A stretch of DNA of 64,000 bases from NCBI GenBank assembly GCA_021229015.1, contig CM037778.1, positions 82,565,842 to 82,629,841 on the forward strand, read 5' to 3'. The notes beneath the pieces are model-generated. The model worked only from the letters and a program-made list of their open reading frames with translations. It did not search any database and was not told the origin of the DNA. The stretch comes from Solen grandis (Eukaryota; Mollusca; Bivalvia; Adapedonta; Solenidae). Shown here one piece after another: positions 1-13,428 of the stretch. The translations under genes were made by a program, and so were the position numbers. Position 1 is the first letter of the stretch; every line of letters starts with the position of its first letter.

Positions 1-213
1 CAAAACAAAAATACAAGAGCAAAGATGGGCAAAATTAAAGAGAAATAAAGTAGTTGGGAATGTTTGTTATAAAATGAATATAATAAATAAATAAATAGCA
101 TATATAAAATAATATTTTTCCTGTGACTTTTCTGACAAATATAATTGAGTTTGTATAATGCAATGATATGGACCAACGTTCACCAATGCATGATGTATTG
201 TGAAAATAAGACA
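1..213. other. AT-rich non-coding
   Basis: Low-complexity AT-rich sequence with a short (AAAT)n-like patch near 75-95. I see nothing coding. Confidence 0.5.
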
Positions 214-480
214 TTAAAGGCATACGTGCACAATGCAGTTATTTTCTTCATAGACAAAGAAGGAACATTAAAAGTCTGCCCTTAAAAATGACATAAAGAA
301 GCAAAAAAATTCACTTTCAAGGGCAGATAACTCAAAAGTAGAATGGTGACCCCAATTTTCCACATAAGTTTCTTTCTAGTGTAACTTTCTATAATCATGC
401 AAAGTTTTAGAAAATTATCATGGCTAGTTTTAATTTTCCTTCTTTGTCTATATTGAAAACAACTGCACGTATGCCTTTAA
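214..480. mobile_element. TTAA-flanked MITE (copy 1)
   Basis: TTAA at 214-217 and 477-480 bounds a 259-bp element with terminal inverted repeats starting AGGCATACGTGCA. The left arm (about 60 bp) matches the right arm, including TATAGACAAAGAAGGAA-like words. No transposase is present. It shares ends and most of its right side with the element at 22366-23064, and appears to be a shorter deletion form. Confidence 0.8.
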
Positions 481-947
481 TAGACACTATATAGAACAAA
501 AAAACTTACGACTAAGATCAAATTTGATCGTGACGGACCCCAGAGTCTTACTGCGTATCGTCACATGACATGCAATGCCCAGTGTCACAAAAGTTATCCA
601 AGTCATGTATTATCAGATGTGTTGTCAAAACTATTATGAAAATATATTTTGCTTTGAATAATGAACGAAACTTTGTAATAGTGTAGAAAAATAACAAATC
701 ATTCACTCATTGATAAAATTGTATTAATTACATAAGGCGAACATTAAAAAAAATATATTAGTCAAGAATTCAGATTAAATAATAGTGAAATATTGCTCAT
801 TCAATTTGATGATATCTTAAGTAACACCAACCTAAATATTTTCAATTAGGTCATTGTAAATATATTGTGATCATCGGTGTTTTGAAAACAGAAACTATAC
901 ACGAAAATGAAATGTTAACCATCCTAGTTTGAAGAAAATAATATTCA
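481..947. other. AT-rich non-coding
   Basis: No repeat family or coding frame that I can support. Confidence 0.5.
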
Positions 948-1496
948 GTCTGACCACAGGACCTTGATATTCAGTAAAAAAAATCGACCCCTCTATATAT
1001 ATAAATAAACACCAGGAATGCAGTGCCCTCCATACCCCACCCACCTCTCCGACACATAAATATTTGTTCGGACAGCTTTACAAAGGATTTTTTTCTGGTC
1101 CAGACATTTGAAGGGTTAATTATCTCTCAAAATATATCTATGCCATTAATGTTTCGTGTTTAATACCACTGAAAAACGCTAATTTCTCATGTCGTAGCAG
1201 CCATTACATGACGTCACAGTTTAATATCCTGCAGTTAAGGTAGGATTAAATATCATTATTTATAAATTTGTTCTATGTATGCAGTGTTCTCTATTTATTG
1301 TTCCAAATTGAAATTTAGAAGATCTATATGATTTTATACGAACGCTGATTTTTAGATTACAAAAACAGAATACGGAAATCCCAACAAGCGAGGTAACTCT
1401 TTCAAACTGTCCGTAAACGAGTAAACATACCTTCACTTCGGGTGTAAAACTGTGACGTCAAGTTATGGCTACTACGACATGAGAAATTAGCTGTAG

Positions 1497-1535
<39 letters not shown>

Positions 1536-1749
1536 ACGAAATATTAGTGGTAAGGATATATTTTGTGATCAATTAACCCCTTTATTTTCCAGGACCAGAA
1601 AAATCCTTTGTAAAGCTGTCCCAGCAAATATTTATGTATCGGCGGAGAGGTGGGTGGGGTGTTGAAATCATTGCATTATTGGTGTTTATTTATATATAGA
1701 GAGGTCGGTATTTATTTTTTGTCTGAATATCAGGGTCCTGCGGTCAGAC
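948..1749. mobile_element. Foldback (long-TIR) DNA element, about 800 bp
   Basis: The left arm 948-1223 begins GTCTGACC and the right arm 1447-1749 ends GGTCAGAC; they are inverted copies over nearly 280 bases (for example CAGCTTTACAAAGGATTTTT and its complement). The spacer of about 220 bases has no coding content. Each arm carries a perfect TGACGTCA (1209-1216, 1453-1460). A run of 32 A (1503-1534) interrupts the right arm. I see no clear target-site duplication. Confidence 0.8.
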
Positions 1750-2571
1750 CGTACACCGAGAATACTTTGGAGAAAAGGCACAGCTGCAAATAAATTTTGA
1801 TTGACTTCAATCTGTAATTTATTCAAGGACGCTGTAGACTAAGTATGTTTGAATAAGTAGTTTTAGATTTTAAACGTGTATAAAGCAATAACTCTCATCG
1901 AAACAAAAGTTTATTATGAATAGATTGGGGTCGACGAACAGCAACACATGCTATTTAATAGTTTTTCATGTAAATTTTAAGAGATAAAATCACACTTGCA
2001 TTGTAAAATGGCAGACCGGTGATTGTGGTTAGGGGCATCCCATTATTGTATAATTCTGTTTCAGAATAAAGTTATAAGCGACAAATGTCACTAATTCCCT
2101 ATATCTTACGGCTTTTTTCAATGCTAGATCATCCAAAATTATCAACACAGAAAAACCGATTTAATCAGTTTACATTGAAACACAATTTCCCATAAAGCTT
2201 ACAGTGTATTTTATTGCAGCAATCAGTTTAAACTTTAACTTGCCTTCAGCGGGTTTGCTCGACGTATTTTATGTAAAAAATGACATGCTTTTAAGCATAA
2301 ATTAAAAAAAAAAACAATGCCCTAGTGAATGTTGGACGGTATTATGCATGACAGTCTTCTATCCGCTTAGTTCCACAGCTGAACACAAAACCGGAGCATG
2401 TCCCTGAAGGCTTTTTAGCTTTTTACATATATTTGAACCATCCGATATGATAACGTTTGCCTGATGTACAACAGATTTATCTTGACCCATCTCACCTTTT
2501 TCTCCAGCTAAATGCTACAGCGATTGCTTGCAGTCCGGAAGTGACATATGTTATCTAAAAAAGTAAAGACA
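1750..2571. other. Non-coding, nothing recognised
   Basis: AT-rich sequence between the foldback element and the possible coding remnant. No array or long frame. Confidence 0.5.
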
Positions 2572-2935
2572 ATGGATGCACCAGAATTAGCAACATTTGA
2601 ATACATGGGTTGGATGAAGAGGGCAGATGGTTTAATAGCTTTATCTTCAAATGTCGATCCCATGATTTATTGCCTCACTATAAAGGGAAGACAAAAAAGA
2701 AGGTATAAAAAGTGTTTTTAGGAGAATATCAATTGATATTTGCCGTAAGGGTGAAACCGATGAATATGCAATTGATTTTGTTCACGCTCAAAATAAAGCT
2801 GTTATTTTGTAGTGGATTGGACGTGTTATGTTGTTTGCATCAAACATATTGGTGGTCATTCATTTACAATTAAATTCAATTAAATTTACAATGGTTCCGA
2901 AAGAGCCAGACTTTCAAGGAGGTCTCACGGATTAA
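2572..2935 (+). pseudogene. Possible decayed coding remnant, unrecognised
   Basis: A 49-codon frame from 2572 (MDAPELATFEYMGWMKRADG at its start) stops at 2721. The +1 frame overlaps it and continues RRISIDICRKGETDEYAIDF to a TAG at 2810, then stays open to 2935. The composition looks more protein-like than its surroundings, as if one frameshift and one nonsense change broke a longer frame. I do not recognise the protein and it could be chance. Confidence 0.25.
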
Positions 2936-3173
2936 TAATGTAACCTCAAGAATTTCATCATGAATCATACACAATGTATTTGTTTATAAAAAAAGAAGTG
3001 TTACAAGCGAATAAACACCCACTTGCTCCGAACGAAAAAAATGACCTTTAACCCCTTTTGAACACCATACTGAACTGATGTAGAGCACGATCTGAGGGAA
3101 ACGTTTTTCGATCTACATTTGGAACAGTACTAACCCCGAAAGAATGTAACCTTTCACCTCATGTCAACTTGCT

Positions 3174-3362
3174 TTGACTCTGGGCAAACAGAGGATACCC
3201 AGAACAGACAGTTCCTGCAAGCACCTGTCTGATCAGAATCTATGTTTGCTTAACAACTTTACAGACTGCATAGCAAAGAAAATCCATGATTTTTGTATGT
3301 CATTTAAAGTTCCAGTAAATAAATATTTACCAAGTCATAAATTTGCAGATGAGTATTCATGA
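3174..3362 (+). pseudogene. 62-codon open frame, unrecognised, near the 2.6-kb remnant
   Basis: This frame reads MTLGKQRIPRTDSSCKHLSD at its start and ends in a TGA. It lies 240 bases after the possible decayed remnant at 2572-2935 on the same strand and could be another piece of it. It has no domain I recognise and no splice support. Confidence 0.15.
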
Positions 3363-6300
3363 GGTATCGAATACAAATCCGATTTTATACTGCTCGTTTT
3401 GGGGATCTCGTCGTGCTAAATGAATGATGAGACTCTTAAGGTAGTCCATCCTTCATTAAATTGTGATCATGGACCATCAACTGATCATGGGAATTTTATA
3501 GTAAATGCAAGCCTCTCTAGACTTTCATCAAAAGAGCTTATAAGTTCAAGTCATTGTATGCTTGCATCAGCACTGAAGTATTTAAGCATTTGAAGGAGCA
3601 TAATTATTACGGATGAATTACCTTAGCAAAGTTTACAGAACTTGTGGTCCATCCCTGTTGTCTCATATCCCAATTCTGATAATAATTATTATTTTACATA
3701 ACTTGTGAATTGGGAGTATAAAGTATGCTCGAAGCATAGGAACAATTGCACGAAATACATTGAAATCTGTGCAATATAAATTAAAAAGTACCAAGCTCTA
3801 AGTTTCTTTTATATAATATTTGGCCGAGGTTTCTCCTCTTTGATCTTAGTGAAGCAAGTCAGGAAACTACAACTAAGAGCAAAGCAGCCTGCTTATCATA
3901 ATTTCTATTACTGCCAAATGCTTCTTCATGTATCTTATCGCACGGATATTTCGTGCTCGGCCCGTGTCGAGCACTATGTTAGACATCGTTTTAATGAGGT
4001 GTAATTAGGATGTTTATGTAGTGACACTAAACCGTGGTCGTTTGAGTCTTTATCACCCTTTCTCTGACTTTATTTATAAATCTTTCAAGAAATATCAAGA
4101 AATAGCTTAAGCGCCTTCTAGTATTTCCACATTAAGTAAAATAGATTCATAAACAACGTGATACGCGATGGTTTATCGTGAATATTTGGGGGCTACAAAC
4201 TTTGCTTATCTACCGCTGTGATATACTTTCGACTTAAAAGCATCCGAAATGTATTTATTTATCAGAGAAAAAATGAAAAACACGATCTCAACAAGCATTC
4301 GGAAAATGCATATGTTCAAGAAATGATGAAATAAATAAACTTAAAGAAAGCAAAAAAGTATTAAGATAATTAGAGTAAAATAGTCATTACGCAGGTGTAC
4401 GGTTATTTTTGCTCAAAATGTTTATTGCAAACTTTTTTTCATTTTAGCAATGTGTACTTTCTGTTGATACAAAAAAAAACGCAACGTACGAGAATTTAAA
4501 GAGTTTTGCTATCTTCATTTCGGTAACAGCTGATTTTTCTGCTCATTCAAAAATGCTACGCATAATTTAAATATTACGGCTTGCTTGATGCCAAAGTCAA
4601 GAAAAATGTGTTTTATACGGAGGACAGGGCGTTCAAGACAATATATCACTCGGTTTTGTGATATATGAAAGCTGTATATAAAAGAATGCTCCACGTATGT
4701 GCATGGTAAGACATTGTCTAAGTGATTGGAGCAGATGTTTGACCATCGAAATGAGCAAAAACTTCGTCAAAGGGAGATAAAATGGCTGGCACACGAGCGT
4801 AGAAATATTAATAGAATCAAGTGATTAGTCAGACGCGCGTCATGATCATTTAGGCGCTTGGACTGACGGGGAAAGACAGGAAGTGCTTGGTTTCGTCACG
4901 CTTAATCGAAATCTGCTTACATTAGGTCCGCAAGCTTCTGCGGGGGCGCTCTCGGGTCCAGCTGGAGATTTGTTGGGGTTAGCTTGATTACTGGAATATC
5001 AGTTGTTGTTTTACCATGTTTCTTTCACTCGTACCTATTGCAATATAATTTATGTACTTTTCAATAAATGTAAATAAAATGTTAATTAGATTTTTTGTGT
5101 GTATGTGTTTTCTTTTAGTGCTCTGTTTCTACAAGGGATACAAATTCCTTTTCTTACCAAGACATAAGTAGATAATGACTGTTGGTTTAATCACGATCGT
5201 CATCAATATCAATGAACTACATTAAAAACACATAAAACACAGATTCACTGAATGTCTCACTTATAGTGTAAATTCAGTTGAAAGAAGATATAATACCTTT
5301 TATAACATACTTTCATTGCATCATATCAAAAATAAACGATTTAAACTACGTAGTGATCAAATATATAGTAGATATATAGGTAATTGTCCTTTCATTATCC
5401 TTATTAAACTAAGTCGTTAATTCTGTATTGTCAATACCTTTTAAAAGTTTAAACTTTATTTATTTTACCTCGATTACGGAATAAGTACAACTTAAATTCT
5501 CTTTTCTTAATGTGGAGGTTAAGTTCCTTATTATTTTAAATATTTCATCTAAGTTTGTTAAAGTAAGGAGTGTGTTCTGTACTGGCAGTACCTTAAGGAT
5601 TAACGGTCTTGTTATTCTCATTTAACCTTGTTTTGCTTCCTGTCGACAGTGCCGGGACTCCTTAACATTCTGCACAAGCAATTGCCCCAACCCATCTTTG
5701 ACACTGACGGCCTTGCTTATTTGATAGCTCAATGATCCGGAAGGAGCGGCAACAAAATTAATATATTTCCTGTATTTCACTTTTAAATATATTCATTACC
5801 CATTTTACGCAAACCCTCTACCGAAAATGACAGCTTTTTAAAACTTATTTCATCTGGTTTATAGTAGGTCGACAGTTAGCTTTCTTCAGTAATTAACTGT
5901 TAAACTCTGCAGTAGCGTCAGGCAGGGGTGAAAGAACGAGTGCCTAGCGTATAATGACGCGTTGCCTTGTAATAAAAGACAAAATGAAGTACCACGGCAT
6001 TTACTTGACACCCTCTGTTTATCTTTTATTCAAATTGATTTGAAACTTTGATAAATCACAAAATTAACGCATTTACATATATTTTGACATTGATTTGTCA
6101 TTATTTTGAAGAGATAATAAAAAAACAAGAAATTTAGTTTTACATTTATCACAAATATTTAAATCTCGCGTTCTTTTTTCTATGGCTTATTCAAACACCG
6201 ACACGGCAAAATACCATGATAAATAATGGACAAAGAACTAAGAAACCTTTCCTTAATCATCGTAACTAGAGAGTTTACAAACTGCGTACATATGCAAAGC

Positions 6301-6535
6301 ACATTTTTTGATCTCACGGTACATTTTGTCTACCAATTAAACTAGCGCGCACCTGCTTCTACTTCCATGTTGAATGCGTTCCACGTGAGCACCGACCAGT
6401 AGGCTGGTACTCATTTACGTTCTAAATCGCCCGATTACTGCAAATAAACCCGACAACCTGTCAACGGGCTCAGAAATAGACACCACATCTTTCAGCACCC
6501 CATTAAACCAGCTGACTAATGGAGTACTTGTTGAA
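3363..6535. other. Intergenic, one richer block
   Basis: Mostly AT-rich with no long open frame. The block 4740-4990 and a shorter one at 5640-5760 are visibly richer in GC and CpG and are described separately or as candidates only. Confidence 0.5.
4740..4990. other. Candidate regulatory block (GC/CpG-rich island in AT desert)
   Basis: The block contains CAGACGCGCGTCATGATC, AAGTGATTAGTC (homeodomain-like) and GCGGGGGCGCTCTCGGG, contrasting with AT-rich flanks. It has no coherent open frame. This is composition and motif evidence only. Confidence 0.22.
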
Positions 6536-6537
6536 AT

Positions 6538-6588
<51 letters not shown>

Positions 6589-6592
6589 TTTT
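6536..6592. repeat. (TTTA)n microsatellite
   Basis: Perfect TTTA repeats of about 14 units. Confidence 0.95.
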
Positions 6593-8689
6593 CTTTTCTT
6601 ATAGATGTTTCATAAATTGTGTTTATAAACTATTTTATAATTATGATTTTAAAACTTAACTTCAAGGTTTAATCCTTCCTCTATTCCCTCTTATTGATTC
6701 TACTTTTTGAAGATTCTTTTTCATGCAGACAACAGTAAATAATTCAACCACCGAACAATGAAAAAAAACAACCCTTAATCGATATCACACTGAGTGGAAA
6801 AAAAGTAAACATGTATTTCCTCATCCTATAACTGATGTACACCAAATACACTCTTTTGAATGAACACAACGCACGAAACTAATTTAGCTATGATAATGAT
6901 AAAAAAAATAAAAAAAAAAAAAAAACACGCATAAACATGATTATTGTACAATTTCTCATCTGTCTGTAAATTTCGGCAACTTGTCGAGTTCCCCCGATAG
7001 AGCAGACAATCCCTCCATTCAGAAATTCGTGCATGTTCCCCATTGTTGACACACTGTTTACGTAGTTCATGTAAAATTAGAGAGGAATGAATTCATAAGA
7101 AACCCCGGCAGGTAATGCATATGATATCAACTTATGTAAATCATATATACATAAACAAGCAAGAAATGTTTGATGTTAGGCTCAAGTTGTTCTATGTTCC
7201 TCACTCCCAGATTTCATAGTGATAAAACACTCGGGGCGAAATAGAACAAATTTATTTTTACAATATCATACCCATGCTAGATACTGGCATGCAATCTCAG
7301 AAGTGCACCGGGTCCGAGATCTTGTTCGTCCAGACAGAAAACATTTATCTCGATGCCGCGAAATGAAATGACTAAATTCAAGTGCAGTACTAAAGTTCTC
7401 TTGTATCGTTTATGTTTCACTCGAGCCTGATGAGTGTCTGCAGGTTAGTGATATCCGCTGAAAATCATAAACTCGTCAAAAAAAAACGTCTGGTTTGTGA
7501 CCACCGGGTTTGCCGCTTCTTGTTACATCTGTCAGGATATTTGACACAGCTTGTCACGTTGCATACTGTTCGAAACAACGCGAGATCTCGCGATAATTCT
7601 GGGGCAATCAGAAATGGTAAAACATGAGTAAAAACAAATGCACAGCAAGTGGCGGAAGAGAGAAGTATAAAATTACGCAAGATGATAGGGCAAAATGTTT
7701 TCGGAAAAGCTTTTAAAACATCAAATTTGACACCTAGCATCCTATGAATGCCCACGTGACCGGTTTTAATTTATTTTTGTCTCTGTCCTGTTTCATAGAC
7801 AGGTTTTTAATAATGATTATCATTTTAATTGATTATTCTGATAATCTTGCAAACTTTATGTTCAGAGCTCTGTGACGTTTGCTTCAGGTCTGGAAATATG
7901 TAAACAGTTCATGAGGATGAGGTCTGGACATTTTCTATACAAAAAAAAAAACCTACTTAAAAATTTTAACGACAACTTCCGAGTGTTGCCGTATGTTCCG
8001 AGGAACACACACGCGCACGCACTAACGTATATGACCGGATACTAGTGTGCGGTATTACTCGTCTTTCACAAACCTCTAGACGCTCAGCGTGATACAACGT
8101 TTCCCTCAAGAAGTTGTAATTCGGTCGAGAGTTGATGAATGAAGTGCTCAAACGTAATTTTACAAGAATTTTTGAAATTTAAGACCTGTCAGGAATGCAT
8201 ATTTTTGTAGTTTAAAATATGAGCGGAAAAAAAAAAAAAAGGCCTTAAACCAATTAATTAAATTTTTTAAAAAAAAACTAAGACGTTTTACATTTTTTAA
8301 AAATTGTATGAATTTCTTCTACAGATTATTAATTGGATAACTGTAATTTATTTTCAAACATATTTTGTTATCGATTTCTCTTGTATAAAGATTCCTCATT
8401 CCTATTCCTAATTATCGATCAACTCATGTCATAAATAATGCTGTAAACATTCGATATCCTTATCCTTTCCCCGTTTTTATCTTTACATTAATTTTGCATC
8501 AGTCTGTCATTAAAACATATACAGTAACGATGCTGATAATTAAAAGAGTTAATGCAAGTAATAAGTTGAACCACACGTAAAGCTAGTTTTGCCACCGTGC
8601 AAACAATTGTTTCGGATAATCAAATCATTGTCGTAGAGATAATCAAATGATTCAATATTTATATTGTAAAAAGAATGGTTCAAATCTTG
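6593..8689. other. Intergenic, nothing coding recognised
   Basis: Contains several A runs (6901-6924, 7942-7952, 8228-8241) and overlapping short frames of 60-96 codons around 7412-7755 on both strands that lack any recognisable domain. Confidence 0.5.
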
Positions 8690-8895
8690 GCCTGCGTGAT
8701 CGGGAGGTTCTAGTCGTTGATTTACCATCAATTAGCCCCTTGCGGCCATGGGTTCGTATCCCGATTATTCGGATGTTCCATATGAGGAGGCCTTCCAGTT
8801 GGCATGTCGGCACGTTCAGTTTTTTTTACCGTTGTGTACTCCCCTCAACATATACCTTGGTAACTGAAATACTGTCGTCTCAGGATAATGGAGCA
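8690..8895 (+). mobile_element. tRNA-derived SINE, diverged (family A, copy 1)
   Basis: It has a tRNA-like head with GGGTTCGTATCCC (B box, 8750-8762), then ATTCGGATG, CATATGAGGAGGCCTTCC and CAGTTGGC, which match the family A core in the plus orientation, and ends near AAATACTGTCG. A 116-codon open frame over this stretch (8647-8997) is explained by the repeat and is not a gene. Confidence 0.5.
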
Positions 8896-11507
8896 ATATT
8901 ACTTTTTAAAAAGTTCAATTTGTTGTTACCATATAACGGATTATACCTCAATGATTATTACTTTATTTCATATAAACTATGCAATTTTGTCAACTAATCT
9001 AATCTGATTTTGGATCGCTGAATAAAAGAAAATGTCATGGTACTTCTAAATACACGAACATGTTATGGACATAGGTATTACAGACAGACCGAATACAGTA
9101 AAGCAAATACCGACACAGTATTTGACAGTGACGATTGAGTACCTGGATGATAATGGCTGAATGAGACACACCTTGAAAATGGGCCAGTACGTCATTAAAC
9201 CGAGCTGTATTTCCGTATATCAATATATCCGTCCGACCGTTTGCTTAAGCGTCATAAATTAACATTTTTTCTTTTTTTCTTTTTTTTTTGGGGGGGGGGG
9301 GGTGAGGGGCGGTAAATCTGAATTGATCGCCCTTATACTGTCAGCACCTGTAACAGTAACTGTTAGCATCGTGTTAGACTGCCTGTGTCTTTAAACGATT
9401 AACTAATTAGCCATGCTTGTATTATCCTGCACACAACTTTATGTGTCTTATTTGTCTCACTCCACTACACAGGCGAATGGTAAGGCTTTTTTTTTTGAGC
9501 TGTCATCACATTGTACGAAGCGCTTATTCATTTGTTCACTTGTGGATTTGTTAACTTACGAAAAGAGGAGCAAAAACTGCGATGTCATATCACTTAATAA
9601 TTTCGCTAGCTAAACTCATTCCATATGTTTAACTATGGCATACATGTAACCTGATAGTGAGGGATAAATGTTTTGTAGAAACAACCTGAAAGTTTGACAA
9701 TACCATTACAATGGTCAAAGACTGTTTCATCAATGTTATGAACAGAACCACTCTCAAAACAGTTGCTAAAGCCTAATCAACAGCTGCACATATAGCAGGT
9801 GGGGCCAGAATTGCCTTAAAGTTCTAAGAAAAATGCACTTGGACGCGTACCCACATAGAACTATTTGCCCTTCCCGATGTCTTTGGCAAAGTGCAAATTT
9901 GAAGTGGTTTTACCCGTTTGCGCTATACTAGTTGAAATAATACATTTTGTTCATTACCAGTATCCAATTTATAAGAACTATATACTCTTATATAATTCAT
10001 ACTACATAATAGATATTACAAAGTGATAGTTAGAATACTCATTTATTTCTTCCACAAAAAGAAATTGATGAAAAAATGCAAATTGAAATTATAATAGACT
10101 ATTCTGATGAATAAAATCAAAACATTGTGTATTTTGAAACACTGAAACATTGCATATACAACAAATCTAACCAATATGAAACGTTTTCATGCCAAAACAT
10201 GTACATATCACATCAATGACTGTGTTTCACGATTGTTATTTGAAAAAAAAATGTTTCAGGTTTCATGCGAGTGTTCTACGTCTGTTCCTTTATTTTCAAA
10301 ATATTAGGTCCGGATCCTTTGTTTTTTAACATTCATGTACTGAGAATCGACAAAATTGCATGTTTATATAAAGCTCATTTACTCTCCTTCAGAATGGTAA
10401 GTCTCCTTTTTTCAATGTGATATCTAAGTTTAAAAATGGACCCGTAACCCCTGTGTCATCATGGCCGTGTGGTGATAGTTGCCGACTCCTCATCAAAGAG
10501 CCCCTAATAGTTGCTGGATTGAGTCTTTTCTTGCCATTCGGATTTTGCGTTCCATCGCCAACTCCCTTAAATAGTCATATTATGTTCTTTAGATACCCAA
10601 ACAACATTCAATCTGCAAATATTCTGCAAACTTACCACCTTACCTAGTACAAAGTTTTGTTCCTTTAAATCACCACCAAATATAGCTGCATTCACGAAAA
10701 TATTAAACAATATCTTCGACTGGAATCCAAAATCTCCAGACTCCGTGTTAGTATCTCTGAAACAGTCATTTGTCGTGAGATTGTTATCAGAATAGAAAGC
10801 ACTAACAACAAGTGTTTACCTGGATCCTTTATGTCCCAGGCAATAAAGAACAATCAGATAGAACATGTACTTGTACATTCCCTATGTTCAGAGTCGATCC
10901 AACCGAAATATTAACAAGTTGTAAAACATCTTTTGCAGTCTCTTCACAAGCAACTATTGAACCTTTTTTTTGTGATTTAATTACCCCTTAGATGTATTAT
11001 TGATGTCTCTTCTAATCGGGGTAACTTATGCTACTATTGTATCTAATATCATTAATTATTAAAGGCGGTTTCTAATCTGTCTAAGTTAAGAAAAGTCCCT
11101 TCTGTTTTTTTATACCCGAACTGTTCAGATAAAGCTCACGCGATGTTCAGATCCCAAGTTTGGGGGGACCACGTGCTTTATTGGAAGGGGGTGCTTTTCC
11201 TGTCCTTTGGTAATAAGGTACTTTACCCTGTTCAATTTGTTCATTATTTGGAATAGTCTCCAGTATCATGATTCTTGCTAAATGTAACAATTGGCGATGC
11301 ACCTGAACGCTCGCCTTTATTATGCAATGCTATTTTTTTTAACCATGGGAGCTTATTTTCGGACAGTGAATACGAAATTAATACGATATCGGAACGATAA
11401 AATGATCATTAATGATATCCTGTCATTTTATATCTTTTTTCGCCATAAAGTAATATAGAAACATATACATCAATAATGATGAAAATGTTATTGTTGGGTG
11501 TTAATTC
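8896..11507. other. Intergenic, homopolymer junction
   Basis: A T run followed directly by a run of about 13 G (9281-9302). No recognisable gene; short frames at 9413-9613 and 10417-10647 have no domain. Confidence 0.5.
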
Positions 11508-11578
11508 TGCTGCTGCTGCTGCTGCTGCTAGTGATACCGCCGCTGGCAGTGCACATTTTTTTTTTTTTTTTTTTTTTT
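11508..11578. repeat. (GCT)n and poly-T tracts
   Basis: (GCT)7 at 11508-11528 and a 23-base T run at 11556-11578, separated by 27 bases. They explain the poly-Ala/poly-Lys minus-strand frames here. Confidence 0.9.
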
Positions 11579-13428
11579 GGCGATAATTGGGGTTCCGTCC
11601 ATTAAAATGTGTTTTGACGGCCAGATGTAAACGGCGGATGAACCGCATCCGGATCTCATAATGATCTTAGACATAAAAATATTGGACTTTGTAACAAATG
11701 ATAGTTTCAAACTTGAGTGACATATTTTAATGTATGTGAACATGGGTGTAGTATAATTGCATGTTTTGTTTTATTCTAAAATATGCATTAGATACATTTT
11801 TTCATGGAAATGCAGTCTCCAGCAATAATAATTGTGTAGATTTACTACCTGCCTCAATATTATGTAAAATATTGTAAACGGAAACACAGAAAGGTTCTAT
11901 GAACAGAAAAATTAAAAAAAATATATATTGAAAGTCCCTTCAGAACTAAGCAAAAACATTACGTTATGAAGAATGCCAGATACGCTCACCAATTTATTTT
12001 ACCATGCCCTTAAATGGCAAACACATGTACTAAGTATTTTATACTTCCATATCCGGATTTAAATGATAAAATGCGTTTGACCACAAAAAAGCAACAAACA
12101 AAAAACGATCGTTAATCCATAGTTTTATGTTGATATTAAGTTGTTGTTGTTGTTGCTGTTGTTGTTTCAAAGCTTTTTACCACATAAATGCCCACACCCA
12201 GCCACATGTGTTTAAATATGACTAATATTAATGTAACTCTATTACTACAATCACTCAACATACGCAAAACGAAAAAATCGTCCAACCGCAAACTTTTCAA
12301 AACAAATGTTCCACTTCAAAATGGTAACTCTGGTTGTTTTAAGTTGGAGTACGTTATGACAGGGAGGCATATGAAGTAGCACCTTTCCTTGACCTACCAT
12401 TACTTTATGTCCTTTACGGGAACATAACATACATAACGGCGATATGAAACACAGATGTTACAGCATGGTGGCAAAGTCGCTGGTACCGCTAATGATAAAC
12501 TGCATTGTGTTGCGCCCATTTGTTATATTATGCAAAATAAGATTCTGCAGTATTTCACACAGAGTGATGGCTTTCAGCTTTCCTGGGCAAAACAACATAT
12601 GCGAAGGAAAAAATGTCATTTTGAGGTTTTAATATAAGTGCAGGGCAACATAGTTCTGTACGTAATTGCATATTATTTACGTGGGTTTAAAATTGTTTGA
12701 ATACACTGCCGCTTATCACACGTGTCATCAACCAAATTGTCATTTGTCATAAGGTAGTTCACATCGCAACTCAGTTATCCCTCCAAGGCATAGGAAAGTG
12801 TTGCTTGTTTGTGATGGCTGCGACTGGAAGTCCTTTCGAGAGACATGGTTCATTGTTCCTTATTCTGTCCCTGATACCAACTTATCACAGCAGTCCTAAC
12901 ACGGCTTACCTTGGGAACCCCTGTTTGGAAATCAAACGCATCCCTACCTCTGTCCCCTACCCTGAACAGTGGGGTTTCTACTCACAGATAACGATCAGGT
13001 TCACGAGTATAAATTGATCACATGAAAATGTCTGGAAATATAGTAGATAAACCTTGGTTCTCTATGCTGCAGATTTCGATTATTCCTCCAAAGAGGAGAG
13101 TATCTCCAAGATGCGCTTTAAACAATGATTCGTTTTTGTTTTTTGTTGTTGTTTTTTTGTTTGTTTGTTTGTTTTTTTGTTTTGTTTTTTGTTGTTGTTG
13201 TGTGGGGAGTTGTTTTAACATACTGCTTTTATATGATATCAAATTAAACAAATGATACAACGGATGTATGCAAAATGTGGCTAATTGCTACAAAACGTCC
13301 ACCATTAAATAAATAAATGTGTTTTTGTAAAAATAAGAACTACAGTCAACAACTGTTGGTTGGAGTTTACAATCACTGCGACATGGCAACATCTTGGTAA
13401 TTAAAGGCAAAGGAAGACTCCGGAGAAA
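11579..13428. other. Intergenic with GTT/GTTT simple repeats
   Basis: A (GTT)n tract at 12140-12167 and a (GTTT)/(GTT) patch at 13138-13200. The 106-codon frame at 12697-13017 has no domain I recognise. Confidence 0.5.

Noticed and set aside
8647..8997. 116-codon plus-strand frame
   Set aside because: It lies over a diverged SINE with a tRNA-like head.
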